In this document: one piece after another, positions 8,859 through 17,532 of the stretch | Layout of the letters: every line of letters starts with the position of its first letter | Position numbering within the stretch: the first letter of the stretch is position 1 | Source: Streptomyces sp. NBC_01445 | GTDB taxonomy: Bacteria > Actinomycetota > Actinomycetes > Streptomycetales > Streptomycetaceae | DNA length: 64,000 bases | Assembly (NCBI RefSeq): GCF_035918235.1 | Contig: NZ_CP109486.1 | Coordinates: 496,001-560,000, forward strand | Direction: 5' to 3' | Position numbers and translations under genes: made by a program | Notes under the pieces: generated by a model | What the model was told of the DNA's origin: nothing | Database searches by the model: none | Seen by the model: only the letters and a program-made list of their open reading frames with translations

Positions 8859-9836
8859 TCAGCCCGAACCGGCGACCAGTGCCTCGCCGAGCGGGGTGCG
8901 CCGGTAGAGCACGGACCGTCCGGACCGGGCGCGGACGAGCAGTCCCGCGCCTCGCAGGATGGCGAGGTGGTCTCCTACAGCGCCGGGTGTCATGGCGAGG
9001 CTCCGGGCGAGGTGGCTGGTACTGGCGGGGGCGTCCAGCGCCACCAGCAGCCGGGCTCGGGCCCGGCCGACCAGAGCGGTCAGCGCGTCCGGTTGGGGAA
9101 CGGTCTCCTGTTCGCCCCACAGGGCGGCGGTGCCGCGGGCAGGATAGACCAAGGTCCTGGGCCAGGGGTCTTCCAGGTGGGCGGCGATATTCCCGACGAA
9201 GACCGAAGGGATCAGCAGTAGCCCGTCGCCGGCGAGGCGGACTGTTCCGTCCCGGAAGTGGCCGATCTCGATACCGCCGGTGCGCCAGGCGATGCTCGGG
9301 TGCAGGCTCTCGATGGTCGTGGCCCAGCCGTGTTGGCCGATCACACCCACCCGGTGCACGACATCGCGCTCACAAATCGTGCGCAGTTGCGGCCAGTCCG
9401 GGGCGAGTAGCTCGTGCCACGCCTGGTCCATCGCCTCGGCGATCCTGGAGACGGCGTCGGTCGAGTCCAGCACTGCGCGTACGCGGGGGTCTCGGGCCAA
9501 CGGGCCGGTCGCGGTGGTGGCGAATTCGTGGCGGGCCGCTTCCAGCGGTGTGGCCCGGATCATGGCCAGGTCGTCTGCCCAGGTCTGGTTGAGGCCGCGC
9601 GGGGGCGGGGCGACGAAGTTCGGTCCGGATTGCAGGGTGTGCAGGGCGAGGGCGGCGTTCAGTTCGCTCTCGCGGCGAAGGCGTTCAAAGGCCGGCAGGA
9701 GCCGGGTGGCCCAGGCTCGCGGCAGCGGCCGGTCGTGGCCGGCGAGCGAGCGCAGCAGCGAGCACAGGTCCATCGCGGGCGACAGCGCGAAGCGGCTGCG
9801 CAGCAGGTCCTCGACGGAGACTTCGAAGCGCAGCAC
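8859..9836 (-). CDS. ArsR-like winged-helix regulator with long N-terminal domain (DUF5937 type)
   Basis: The 325-residue protein has a roughly 240-residue N-terminal domain of the actinomycete type that precedes an ArsR helix-turn-helix. The DNA-binding part near the C-terminus reads STSHLARSLAMTPGAVGDHL then AILRGAGLLVRARSGRSVLY. It starts at GTG 9836 and diverges from an MFS efflux gene with a palindrome between them, the standard arrangement of a local repressor and its exporter target. Confidence 0.85.
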   Translation of the reverse strand: MLRFEVSVEDLLRSRFALSPAMDLCSLLRSLAGHDRPLPRAWATRLLPAFERLRRESELNAALALHTLQSGPNFVAPPPRGLNQTWADDLAMIRATPLEAARHEFATTATGPLARDPRVRAVLDSTDAVSRIAEAMDQAWHELLAPDWPQLRTICERDVVHRVGVIGQHGWATTIESLHPSIAWRTGGIEIGHFRDGTVRLAGDGLLLIPSVFVGNIAAHLEDPWPRTLVYPARGTAALWGEQETVPQPDALTALVGRARARLLVALDAPASTSHLARSLAMTPGAVGDHLAILRGAGLLVRARSGRSVLYRRTPLGEALVAGSG

Positions 9837-9866
9837 CCAGCCATGCTACCGAAGGACGTCTGCTCC

Positions 9867-9886
9867 GATTCGTCCAGCGACGAATC
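9867..9886. promoter_or_regulatory. Inverted-repeat operator between ArsR-like and MFS genes
   Basis: GATTCGTC-CAGC-GACGAATC has perfect 8-base arms with a 4-base spacer in the 89-bp divergent intergenic region. Confidence 0.65.
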
Positions 9887-9925
9887 ATTGGTGAGTGGCA
9901 TCGGCGCACGGCGAGGCTGCGCGTC

Positions 9926-11218
9926 ATGACCCCAACCGCCGAGCCCGCGCAGGGCAACCACCGTGCCACCTACCGGGAGGTGCTGGCCGAGCCGCGATTC
10001 CGGCTGCTCTTCTCAACCCGCACCGTCGCGATCACTGCGGACGCGCTGCGGATCACCACGTTCTCGGTTCTGGTCTTCGCGGGCACCGGCTCCGCGCTGT
10101 TGAGCGCACTGGCCTTCGGCATCGGCTTCCTCCCGCAGTTGTTCGGCTCGCTGCTGCTGGGCTCACTGGCCGACCGACTGCCGCCCCGCGCGCTCATTAC
10201 CGGCGGCTACGCCTTGGAGTGCGCCGCCGCCCTGCTGCTCGCCCTGGTGCGGATGCCGATCGCGGCAAGCCTTGGTGTCGTGGCGCTGGTCGCCCTCGCC
10301 ACACCGGTGTTTCACGGCGCGTCGAGTCGGCTGGTCGCGCAGTCGCTGGAGGGCGACGCCTATGTACTGGGCCGTTCACTGAACAACATCGCTGCCTCCG
10401 GCGCGCAATTGTTCGGTCTGGCGCTGGGAGGTGCGGCCGTCGCGGCACTCGGCCCGCGCCGGGCGCTCGCGGTCAGCGCCGCCCTCTACCTCGGCTGCGC
10501 GCTCGCCATCCGCATCCGGCTACCCCGGCTGCAGTGGGGAGAGTTCGGCGGCACACCCGGCAGCGCTCGGGGCGATAGCGGGGCCGTCCGGGCAAGCCTG
10601 CACGGTGCCGGCCTGCTGCTGCGCGGACGCACAGTGCGACGACTGATGCTGGCCCAGTGGCTACCGCCCGCGTTCGTAGCGGGCGCGGAAGGCCTGATCG
10701 TCGCCTACGCGGGAGAACGCCACTTCGCGCCCGGCTGGTACGCGGTGCTGATGGGCTGTCTGCCGGTTGGCATGCTTGTCGGTGACCTGCTGGTGGGCCG
10801 ACTCCTACGGCCACGCACCCGGGAGCGACTGGTAGTCCCGTTGATTGCGCTGATGGGACTGCCGCTGATCGGCTTCGCTGCCGAGCCCGGAGTGGGCGTC
10901 TCGTCCTGCCTGCTGCTGCTCAGCGGCCTCGGATACGCCTACGGTCTCGGCCTGCAACGGCCGTTCCTGGACGCCCTACCGCAGGATGGCCAGGGCCAAG
11001 CCTTCGGCCTGCTCGGCTCCGGCAGCATGACGCTGCAGGGCGTCGGGCCGGCCTGCTTCGGCGCGGTGGCCGCAGGCATCGGAACAGGCGGCGCAATCGC
11101 CCTGGCAGGCGGCGCGGCGGCGCTTGCCGCCGGCTGGATTCTCACCTGGCACCTGCCCACCTCCCCGGTTCCCGCAACCACACAGCCAGACCCTCAAGAT
11201 CTCAACACGCTGACTTGA
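9926..11218 (+). CDS. MFS efflux transporter
   Basis: The 430-residue protein has about twelve hydrophobic helices. It starts with a soluble stretch ending in LAEPRFRLLFSTRTVAI and carries the loop GSLADRLPPRALI after helix 2, typical of MFS drug-efflux proteins (MFS_3/enterobactin-exporter-like). Pairing with a divergent ArsR-like regulator supports an inducible exporter; the substrate is unknown. The stop is followed immediately by an HNH-gene relic. Confidence 0.87.
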   Translation: MTPTAEPAQGNHRATYREVLAEPRFRLLFSTRTVAITADALRITTFSVLVFAGTGSALLSALAFGIGFLPQLFGSLLLGSLADRLPPRALITGGYALECAAALLLALVRMPIAASLGVVALVALATPVFHGASSRLVAQSLEGDAYVLGRSLNNIAASGAQLFGLALGGAAVAALGPRRALAVSAALYLGCALAIRIRLPRLQWGEFGGTPGSARGDSGAVRASLHGAGLLLRGRTVRRLMLAQWLPPAFVAGAEGLIVAYAGERHFAPGWYAVLMGCLPVGMLVGDLLVGRLLRPRTRERLVVPLIALMGLPLIGFAAEPGVGVSSCLLLLSGLGYAYGLGLQRPFLDALPQDGQGQAFGLLGSGSMTLQGVGPACFGAVAAGIGTGGAIALAGGAAALAAGWILTWHLPTSPVPATTQPDPQDLNTLT

Positions 11219-11690
11219 CAGGGATCTGCACCGCTACCCGCGCGACTGGAATGAGATCAGCGCGCGGATCCGGTTCGAGTGGGCAGGTGGCCGCTGCGAG
11301 TGCACGGGCCACTGCGGCCTGACGCATCCCGGCGGCCGTTGCCCAGCCGTCCACGAGCAGATCCACCCCGACACCGGGTCCGTGGTCGGCCTCACCCACC
11401 GCCCACCTCAACCACACCCCCGAAGACGTGCGAGAGACCAACTTGCTCGCCGCCTGCCAGCTATGCCACTTGCGGATTGATCACGGACACCACAAGGTCA
11501 CCCGCTCACTCACCCTCGCCGCCCGCGCAACCGCCGCCGGACAGCTCGCACTCCTCCCCGCGACCGCGCTCATCCGCACCGAGCCACCCACCCCGCCGCG
11601 CCCGGGTCCGCACCCCCGGCCGCGCTCCACCAGCTGCCGTTCCCTGATCCTGAACGGGAAACCCCGCCAGGCATCGACCTGGACGCCTGA
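11217..11690 (+). pseudogene. HNH endonuclease-like gene, 5'-truncated and frameshifted
   Basis: Frame 1 reads RYPRDWNEISARIRFEWAGG then RCECTGHCGLTHPGGRCP, a cysteine-rich zinc-binding region. After about 11385 the match continues one frame over as AHLNHTPEDVRETNLLAACQ then LCHLRIDHGHH, the HNH-like catalytic part. The switch falls at a four-base codon (CACC where three bases are expected), so a 1-nt insertion broke the gene. No start codon is seen upstream; the 5' end has been lost next to the MFS gene. Confidence 0.65.
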
Positions 11691-11698
11691 GCACACAT

Positions 11699-11752
11699 GA
11701 AGCGTCCCCCGCTGTCCCGGACCTCAAATCCGGGCAGTGGGGGACGCTTTTT
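11699..11752. terminator. Strong hairpin terminator with T-tract
   Basis: AAGCGTCCCCC pairs with GGGGGACGCTT, with an inner CCGG pairing and a run of T after 11747. The mirrored A/T pattern could serve both strands. Confidence 0.75.
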
Positions 11753-11928
11753 TGCGTTCCAGGAGCCCTCGAACAACATCACCAGCCGTGGTGCCATACC
11801 CGCTTGGTATCCGCGGACCTGCCCACCTGCTGTTGGCAGGTGGGTACGGCCCTTCATGCGTTTCCGGCGCCCCTTTGAGTTTGTTGTCCGCGGGCAACAG
11901 AGCGGCGTGGCTGATCACTGAGGTTTTC
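11753..11928. other. Non-coding stretch containing the left copy of a cassette-flanking inverted repeat
   Basis: No gene is seen. The segment contains TTGTTGTCCGCG at 11881-11892, and the 20-base motif at 11916-11935 begins in it and runs into the merR 3' end. Both recur inverted near 13531-13600; see the repeat entries. Confidence 0.5.
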
Positions 11929-11935
11929 TCAATGA
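11916..11935 (-). repeat. Left inverted repeat of the MerR-hydrolase cassette
   Basis: Read on the minus strand this is TCATTGAGAAAACCTCAGTG. It matches TCATTGAGGAAACCTCACTG at 13531-13550 on the plus strand with two mismatches, so the two copies face each other around the cassette. The merR stop codon lies inside it. Confidence 0.6.
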
Positions 11936-12285
11936 GGCGCCTGCAACGGGCATCCGGTGCCGACGCGCACCTCAAGGTCCGCTCGAAGTGCGGCGAGTTC
12001 GGCCATGCGCGTGTCGATGACTTGGATCTTCCCCTTGAGCAACGCAGACAGTGCTTCCGCGGTATCCGGCGCGTCGCGCAGTTCCTCGCCGTGCTGTGCG
12101 ATCTCCGCCAGTGAGAATCCGAGCGCCTGCGCGGTGCGGATGTAGTGCAGCCAGGTCACCGTCTCAGGTGGGAAGTCGCGATAGCCGTTGGTCAGCCGTC
12201 GACCTGTGACGAGGCCGAGTTTCTCGTAGAACCGAATGGTGTCCTTCGTGATGCCCGCCTGGGCGGCCAGCTCTCCGATACGCAT
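11929..12285 (-). CDS. MerR-family transcriptional regulator
   Basis: The 118-residue protein begins MRIGELAAQAGITKDTIRFY, the MerR helix-turn-helix, followed by GYRDFPPETVTWLHYI and a dimerisation helix (LLKGKIQVIDTRMAELAALR). ATG 12285 has GGAGGGG just upstream; the longer frame from 12423 has no ribosome site and crosses the promoter. The C-terminus carries only one cysteine (CPL), so a metal or small-molecule effector cannot be assigned. It diverges from the metallo-hydrolase gene. Confidence 0.9.
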   Translation of the reverse strand: MRIGELAAQAGITKDTIRFYEKLGLVTGRRLTNGYRDFPPETVTWLHYIRTAQALGFSLAEIAQHGEELRDAPDTAEALSALLKGKIQVIDTRMAELAALRADLEVRVGTGCPLQAPH

Positions 12286-12306
12286 GCCCCTCCGTCCGAT
12301 CGCGGC

Positions 12307-12337
12307 TTGACCTTGGACCGTACTCCACTGTTTAGCG
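12307..12337 (+). promoter_or_regulatory. MerR-type promoter with 19-bp spacer
   Basis: A TTGACC -35 (12307-12312) is separated by 19 bases from TTAGCG (12332-12337), the long spacing characteristic of MerR-activated promoters. Partial dyad symmetry (GGAC/CCAC region) lies in the spacer. It points toward the hydrolase at 12481. Confidence 0.6.
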
Positions 12338-12480
12338 TGAGCGTCGCTGTCCAACACGACACCACCATGGTGCGCTCGCTCGCCCAGCGTGTGGCCCACC
12401 TGGAGGACTAGATGGCGCACCACGACGCGAACTGACTGTCAATCATCGATTTTTAACCGCATACCTGGAGGGGGACCATA

Positions 12481-13353
12481 ATGCGCATCCATCACCTGAA
12501 CTGCGGCACGATGCAGCCGGTCGGCGGCCGGCTCATCAACGGCAACCGGCTGCCGTTCCAGACCGCTCGGATGATCTGCCACTGCCTACTGATCGAGACC
12601 GACCAAGGATTGGTGCTGGTGGACACCGGGGTCGGCCTACGCGACATCGCCAACCCCAAGCAATCCCTGGGCCGCGAATTCCTGTTCCTCACCCGTCCGC
12701 GCCTGGACCTCGCCGAGACAGCGGCGCGCCAGGTGACCGGGCTGGGATTCGCCGTCGACGACGTCAGGCACATCGTCTTGACCCACCTCGACCTCGACCA
12801 CGCCGGCGGGCTGCCCGACTTCCCCAGGGCAAAGGTTCACCTCCACGCGACCGAGCATCAGGCCGCAATGAAGGCCGCCACGAGGGCTGAACGTCTCCGA
12901 TACCGAGCCGGTCAATGGGCCCATGGGCCCGACTGGGTCACCTACAACCCCACCAGCGGAGACCACTGGTTCGGCTTCGAGGGCGTACGACAACTCCAGG
13001 GAATCTCAGCCGACATCGCGCTGATACCGCTACCTGGGCACACCCGCGGCCACGCCGGTGTGGCGGTGCGCCGTCACGAGGGACCGGAAGGCGTAACCAG
13101 CCCCCGCTGGCTGCTTCACGCCGGGGACGCCTACTTCTCCCATGGCGAGATCGATCCACTCGCTCCCCGCTCCACGCCAGGATTGGGCTTCTTCCAGACC
13201 CTGGTCCAAGTCGATGGCCCCGCCCGCCACCGCAACCAGGCCCGGCTGCGCGAACTGGCCAAAGACCATGGCGATCAGGTCGAAATCTTCTCCGCCCATG
13301 ACCCGGTCGAACTTGACCGCTACCGGCAAAACGAGCCGCGGACCGTTGCGTAA
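12481..13353 (+). CDS. MBL-fold metallo-hydrolase (lactonase-like)
   Basis: The 290-residue protein has the metallo-beta-lactamase core: LVLVDTGVG (45-53), VLTHLDLDHAGGL (metal site H102/D104/D106/H107), PGHTRGHAGV and a late LHAGDAYFS. The metal motif reads HxDxDH rather than the textbook HxHxDH, a variant seen in lactonase-like family members. GGAGGGGG lies eight bases upstream of the ATG. It is the probable target of the divergent MerR. The substrate is unknown. Confidence 0.88.
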   Translation: MRIHHLNCGTMQPVGGRLINGNRLPFQTARMICHCLLIETDQGLVLVDTGVGLRDIANPKQSLGREFLFLTRPRLDLAETAARQVTGLGFAVDDVRHIVLTHLDLDHAGGLPDFPRAKVHLHATEHQAAMKAATRAERLRYRAGQWAHGPDWVTYNPTSGDHWFGFEGVRQLQGISADIALIPLPGHTRGHAGVAVRRHEGPEGVTSPRWLLHAGDAYFSHGEIDPLAPRSTPGLGFFQTLVQVDGPARHRNQARLRELAKDHGDQVEIFSAHDPVELDRYRQNEPRTVA

Positions 13354-13368
13354 GGACGCCACGATCAA

Positions 13369-13527
13369 GTGACCAACGCACTGCTCCGGCATGTGCGCGC
13401 CCTCGGCGAGCCCACCGCCGCCGAACTCAAGCAACGATGGCGCGCTCTACTGCACATCACGCTGAGCCCGAGCCGGATCGGTGACATTGCTCGCGCCGCC
13501 CTCGTCCTCAACGGGCACTGGAAGTGA
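13369..13527 (+). CDS. Small hypothetical protein
   Basis: GTG 13369 opens a 52-residue frame (NALLRHVRALGEPTAAELKQ and following, ending VLNGHWK) with helical, winged-helix-like spacing and coding-type third positions. AAGGA lies about eleven bases upstream. It is in the same frame as the hydrolase and separated from it by that gene's TAA and 15 bases, so it could also be the detached tail of a longer ancestor. I do not recognise it. Confidence 0.4.
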   Translation: MTNALLRHVRALGEPTAAELKQRWRALLHITLSPSRIGDIARAALVLNGHWK

Positions 13528-13530
13528 TCT

Positions 13531-13550
13531 TCATTGAGGAAACCTCACTG
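13531..13550 (+). repeat. Right inverted repeat of the MerR-hydrolase cassette
   Basis: TCATTGAGGAAACCTCACTG, the counterpart of 11916-11935. It contains an internal TGAGG-AAA-CCTCA hairpin. The perfect palindrome at 13563 follows. Confidence 0.6.
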
Positions 13551-13562
13551 CCCCGTTCGTGG

Positions 13563-13600
13563 GCGGACTTGTTGTCCGCGTCCGCGGACAACAAGTCCGC
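13563..13600. repeat. Perfect 38-bp palindrome
   Basis: The 18-base arm GCGGACTTGTTGTCCGCG, a TC spacer and its exact complement fill 13563-13600. There is no T-tract, so an intrinsic terminator is less likely than a protein-binding or recombination site. Half of the arm recurs at 11881. Confidence 0.7.
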
Positions 13601-13665
13601 GGCTCCGCTGCAGACCAACGCGATTGCGAGGCCTTCGGGGTGTGCCGGGAGCAGCGCGGAGCGCC

Positions 13666-13713
13666 CAAGAAGGCCCTGTGTCCCTGCGGTCAGCAGGGGC
13701 ACAGGCCTTCTTG
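13666..13713. terminator. Long hairpin, likely terminator
   Basis: CAAGAAGGCC pairs with GGCCTTCTTG and the stem continues through TGTG/CACA and CCCTGC/GCAGGG. It lies between the cassette and the convergent RTX gene. Confidence 0.6.
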
Positions 13714-13797
13714 CGTACTGAGGAGCTGTAGCGGTGGGCCACGTGGTGGTTGCCGCGGCGAGGACGGACGCTGGGGCCCGTTTCTGGTGATCGTTGA

Positions 13798-15132
13798 TCA
13801 GGTGTTGCAGCCGGTTCCGGTGGTGGGGTTGGTGCAGCTGTTGTGGCCGGTTCCGCCGTTGTTGGTGTTGGTCCCGGGTCCGCCGTTGAGAGCGTCGTTG
13901 CCGGGTCCGCCATCGTTGGCGTCGTTGCCCACGCCGCCGGACAGCGCGTCGTTGCCGCTGCCGCCGATGAGGATGTCGTTGCCGTTGCCGCCGATGAGGG
14001 AGTCGTTGCCATTCCCGCCCTCGACGCGGTCGTTGCCGTCACCGCCGGTGAGGGAGTCGTTGCCGTCACCACCGCAGATCAGGTCGTTGCCACCGCGTCC
14101 GTCGACCACGTCGTTGCCGCCGAGGGCGAAGATCACGTCATTGCCGGGGGTGCCGGTCAGGACGTCGTTGCGGTTGGTGCCGGTGATGGTGGCCGTGGCG
14201 GTCGCGCAGGTCGGCGCCGGTTCGTAGGTGATGGTGACCTCGGCCGGCCCGGTGGCGGGGCCGGAGGTACCGGCGGCGGGCACGAGGTTCGACCCACCAC
14301 CGCCACCACCGGCACCGTACATGCCGTTATTGGTGCTGCCGTAACAGCCACCGCCTCCGCCGCCTCCGAACCAGCCGCCGCCCCCGCTGCCTCCCCCCCA
14401 GCCGTTGCTGCCCCCGCCGGTGCCGCCGACGCCGGCCGTACCGTCGGTGCCGGCGACGGAGAAGGGCTGTGAGCATGCGGCTCCGCCGGTGCCGCCGGTG
14501 GTCTGGGTACCTCCGCCACCGCCGACACCGCTCAGCGGTCTGTCGCCGCCGGGCTGGCCGATGTCTCCGGCGTCCCCGCCGGTGGCCTCGGGGGCGGGGG
14601 CACCATCGAGACCCAAGCCGCCGCCGCCTCCGCCGCCGGCGACGATGAGGCGGGGGTCGGTGCCGATGCTGCCGGTCAGGACACAGCTGACGTTGGCCGA
14701 GCTGCAGGTGCGGACGTCGCTGGAACCGCCGCCGGCGCCGCCCGGGAAGTCCCCGGATCCCGGGGCGCCGCCGGTGTCGACGTTCACGAACAGGGTGCTG
14801 CCCGGGGTGGCGGTCAGGGTGCCGGTGACGGTGGCCCCGCTCCCGCCTGCGCCACCATAACCCCCCCCGTTCTGGCCCGCGGCGCCGGTGGCGGTGACGG
14901 TCAGTTGGGTGACGCCGGAAGGGACGGTGAAGGGCTGGTTGGCGCCCGCGTTGAAGGTGACGGTTGTCGGCGCCGCCGCGGCAGGCGTGGCGGTGGGCAC
15001 CACGAGCAGCGCTGCCGGCAAAACCGCTGTGGCGAGCAGGAGAGCGGCACGCCGCACCGGGCGCCGCGGCCGCTCGTCTGCGGCTGCGGCACCACGTCGT
15101 TGGGATACCGCATGGTGCGAGATCAGTGTCAC
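13798..15132 (-). CDS. Secreted glycine-rich protein with C-terminal RTX calcium-binding repeats
   Basis: A 444-residue frame from GTG 15132 (GGAG eight bases upstream). Residues 1-55 are a signal peptide with twin-arginine-like basic runs, a hydrophobic LLLATAVLPAALLVV core and an AAAA cleavage region. A glycine-rich beta domain (PSGVTQLTVTATGAAGQNG, long GGGGGG runs) follows. The last 130 residues are tandem GGxGND nonapeptides (GGNDVVDGRGGNDLICGG and others), the hemolysin-type calcium-binding parallel beta-roll. The protein is probably extracellular and calcium-structured; no enzymatic domain is visible. Confidence 0.87.
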   Translation of the reverse strand: MTLISHHAVSQRRGAAAADERPRRPVRRAALLLATAVLPAALLVVPTATPAAAAPTTVTFNAGANQPFTVPSGVTQLTVTATGAAGQNGGGYGGAGGSGATVTGTLTATPGSTLFVNVDTGGAPGSGDFPGGAGGGSSDVRTCSSANVSCVLTGSIGTDPRLIVAGGGGGGGLGLDGAPAPEATGGDAGDIGQPGGDRPLSGVGGGGGTQTTGGTGGAACSQPFSVAGTDGTAGVGGTGGGSNGWGGGSGGGGWFGGGGGGGCYGSTNNGMYGAGGGGGGSNLVPAAGTSGPATGPAEVTITYEPAPTCATATATITGTNRNDVLTGTPGNDVIFALGGNDVVDGRGGNDLICGGDGNDSLTGGDGNDRVEGGNGNDSLIGGNGNDILIGGSGNDALSGGVGNDANDGGPGNDALNGGPGTNTNNGGTGHNSCTNPTTGTGCNT

Positions 15133-15459
15133 GATCGGTGCTCCTCGGCAAGGGCCGCGGCATCCAGGACGCGCCACGGCCGTCGGTTGATGCTCCGGCC
15201 CCTGCGCGGGACCGCCCGACGATCAAGGCACACCCCTCCGGTCGGGCCTCCCGGACACACCGTCACACCGCGCCGCGATCCACCGACCAGCCGCAGCTTT
15301 GGCACCCGGAGACAGTTCGCCGGATGCTCGCAAGCGCCACCGACAAGCCGCCGACTCTCCGTCGACGGTGATGCGGGCGATGCGGGGGTCACGGCCTCAG
15401 CAGGAGGTGCAGGAGCGTGACGACCGCGACGCCCACCAAGAGGGCGGTGCCGAACGTGG
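15133..15459. other. Stretch without a supportable gene
   Basis: This holds the upstream region of the RTX gene. No frame shows convincing coding character or a recognisable domain, and no strong hairpin was seen. Confidence 0.4.
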
Positions 15460-15733
15460 GGTGGAGGAAGGCCACGTACGTGGCGCTGCCCCGGGCGAGT
15501 TGGACGCGAAGCTGTTGCCCCTCTTCGAGGAGCAGCCGGAGGAACGCAACGTTGTCTGTTGTGCCGAGGGACACATGTTCAGCACCTTTGCCGATGACCT
15601 TCCTCATCGACGAACTCCGAAGTGAAGTTCATGGACTCCGTCCGGCGCAACAAGGCGCTCCTGTACGACAAGGGCCAGACCTACCCCGAGTACGTCACCG
15701 AGTCGCTGCGGGAGTTCGAGTCGCTCTCCATCT
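15460..15733 (+). pseudogene. Decayed gene, copy 1 (CAEGHxFST family)
   Basis: One frame reads PLFEEQPEERNVVCCAEGHM then FSTFADD; after a shift another reads SEVKFMDSVRRNKALLYDKG then QTYPEYVTESLREFESLSI and a stop. Copy 2 downstream shares both parts, and the nucleotide differences in CAEGH/FST are almost all at third positions, which supports plus-strand coding. The gene is frameshifted and lacks a clear start. Function not recognised; the CxEGH stretch may bind metal. Confidence 0.45.
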
Positions 15734-15890
15734 GATGGACGACGTCGTCGACATCGCCGTGAACCAGGAGGTCCTGGAGGTCGCCTACGGCCGACATCCA
15801 GTACACGAGCTGCGAAGTTCCTGCAGAGAGCGCCAAGGAGGGCCCTGGCCGGCGCAGAAGACGGTGCGTCACTTACAAGGGGCCTGACCT

Positions 15891-16140
15891 GATGCCGGCA
15901 GTCGGGAAGATCGCCCAGGTGGGCGCCAAGTTCGAGGGCCGCACCGGCGTCCGTTGTGCCGAAGGGCATGTATTCAGCACTGCTCGATGACCTTCCTCTT
16001 CGACGACCCGCAGTTCGAGGTCGTCGAGTTCGCCAGGCGGATCAAGGTCTTCCTGTACGACGAGGTCAACTGCGTCCAGAAGGCGTTCCTGGAGCCTGCG
16101 AGCCAGGTCAGAGTCCCGGCCGAGGTCAACGGCCCTACAT
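15891..16140 (+). pseudogene. Decayed gene, copy 2, interrupted by the Tn3-like element
   Basis: PAVGKIAQVGAKFEGRTG then VRCAEGHVFST parallels copy 1, and after a stop/frameshift FLFDDPQFEVVEFARRIKVF then LYDEV matches copy 1's second part. The frame runs into the left terminal repeat of the transposon at 16141. Confidence 0.45.
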
Positions 16141-16180
16141 GGCCCTGTTCTCGTATAGCTACGGCGAACGGACATGTAGC
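16141..16180 (+). repeat. Left terminal inverted repeat of the Tn3-like element
   Basis: 40 bp beginning GGCCCTGTTCTCG; pairs with 18273-18312 with two mismatches. Confidence 0.85.
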
Positions 16181-16268
16181 GCCGTGTGATTGCCCTGGTG
16201 CTCGTTTCCCCTGGCTGGGCGCTTCGTTGAGCTGAACGAGTGATCTCGGTTGGGGTGGAGGGGGCGGG

Positions 16269-17531
16269 GTGCGGCAGGACTGGGAGCCGGAGGACCTGAT
16301 CGAGGTCTGGACGCTGCTCGAAGACGACATGAAGCGGGTGCGGAACAAGTCCGGGGCGACCCGGCTCGGGTTCGCCCTGTTGCTGAAGTTCTTCGAGGTG
16401 GAGGCCCGGTTCCCGGAGCCGGTCAGGGAGGTGCCGGCCGCCGCGGTGGAGTACGTGGCCCAGCAGGTGAAGGTCCCGGCCGGGGCGTGGGCGGAGTACG
16501 ACTGGCAGAGCAAGGCCATCCAGCGGCATCGGGGCGAGATCCGGGCGGCGTACGGGTTCCGGGCGAACACCGAGGAGGACCAGGACCGGCTGGCCGCGTG
16601 GCTGGCGACCGAGCTGTGTCCGGTGGAGCTGTCCCGGGACCGGCTGGCGGCCGCGGTGGTGGCCCGGTGCCGCAATGACCACGTCGAACCGCCGGCGCCC
16701 GGGCAGGTGCGGCGGCTGGTCGGCAAGGCGGTCAAGGACTTCGAAAAGCGGTTCTGCCGCAGCACGCTGGACCGGCTCGGTCACGCGACCCGCTCACGGC
16801 TGGAGGCCCTGATCGCGGGCGACGGAACTGAGCAGGGCGTCGACGGCGACGGCGCGGCGGCCGGGGGCGGGCGGTCGCACTTCACCGAGCTGAAGACCGA
16901 CCCCGCTGCTCCGGGCCTGGAGAGCCTGCTGGCTGAGGTGAACAAGCTGGAGCGGGTGCGGCGCCTGGAGCTGCCCGCGGACCTGTTCGCGGACGTGTCG
17001 GAGAAGCTCGTGGACGCCTGGCGGGCGCGGGCGTCGAAGGAGTACCCGGCGAACCTGGAGCGGATGAAGCCGCCGCGGCGCCTGACACTGCTGGCCACGT
17101 TGTGCCACGTGCGGCAGACGGAGATCACCGACTCGCTGGTGGACCTGTTCATCCAGCTCGTACTGAAGATCAACACGCGTGCGGAGCGGAGGGTCGAGAA
17201 GGAACTGGGGGCGGAGCTGAGGAAGGTCCGGGGCAAGGAGGCGATGCTGCTGCGGGTCGCGGAGGCGGCCTTGTCGGAGCCGTCGGGCACGGTGCGGCGG
17301 GTGATCTTCCCCGTGGTCGGCGGGGAGAAGACACTCAAGGCGCTGGCGGCGGAGGCTGCGGCGAACGAGGCCCGCTACAAGGCCCGGGTCCGTACCGTGC
17401 TGCGGTCGTCGTACTCGGCGCACTGGCGGCGGATGCTGTCGCCGCTGCTGGTCCTCGCTGATCCGCTGCCGCAGCGGTCATCGCTCCCAGCAGGCGGCGA
17501 AGCGACGAACGCGGGAACAGCGGCCAGATAG
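16269..17531 (+). pseudogene. tnpA: Tn3-family transposase TnpA, N-terminal part only
   Basis: The 420-residue frame from GTG 16269 (GGAGGGGGCGGG upstream) has the Tn3 TnpA N-terminal domain (DUF4158 type): GATRLGFALLLKFFEVEARF and YDWQSKAIQRHRGEIRAAYG. Full-length TnpA is around 1,000 residues with a C-terminal DDE domain; none of that is present here. The last ~20 residues (PLPQRSSLPAGGEATNAG) look like read-through past the deletion point. The stop lies 1 bp before the recombinase start. Confidence 0.8.
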
Positions 17532-17532
17532 C

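Noticed and set aside
15389..15607. 72-residue minus-strand frame with a hydrophobic tail and a GGAG site
   Set aside because: Comparison with the second copy shows synonymous changes on the plus strand, so the plus strand was coding.
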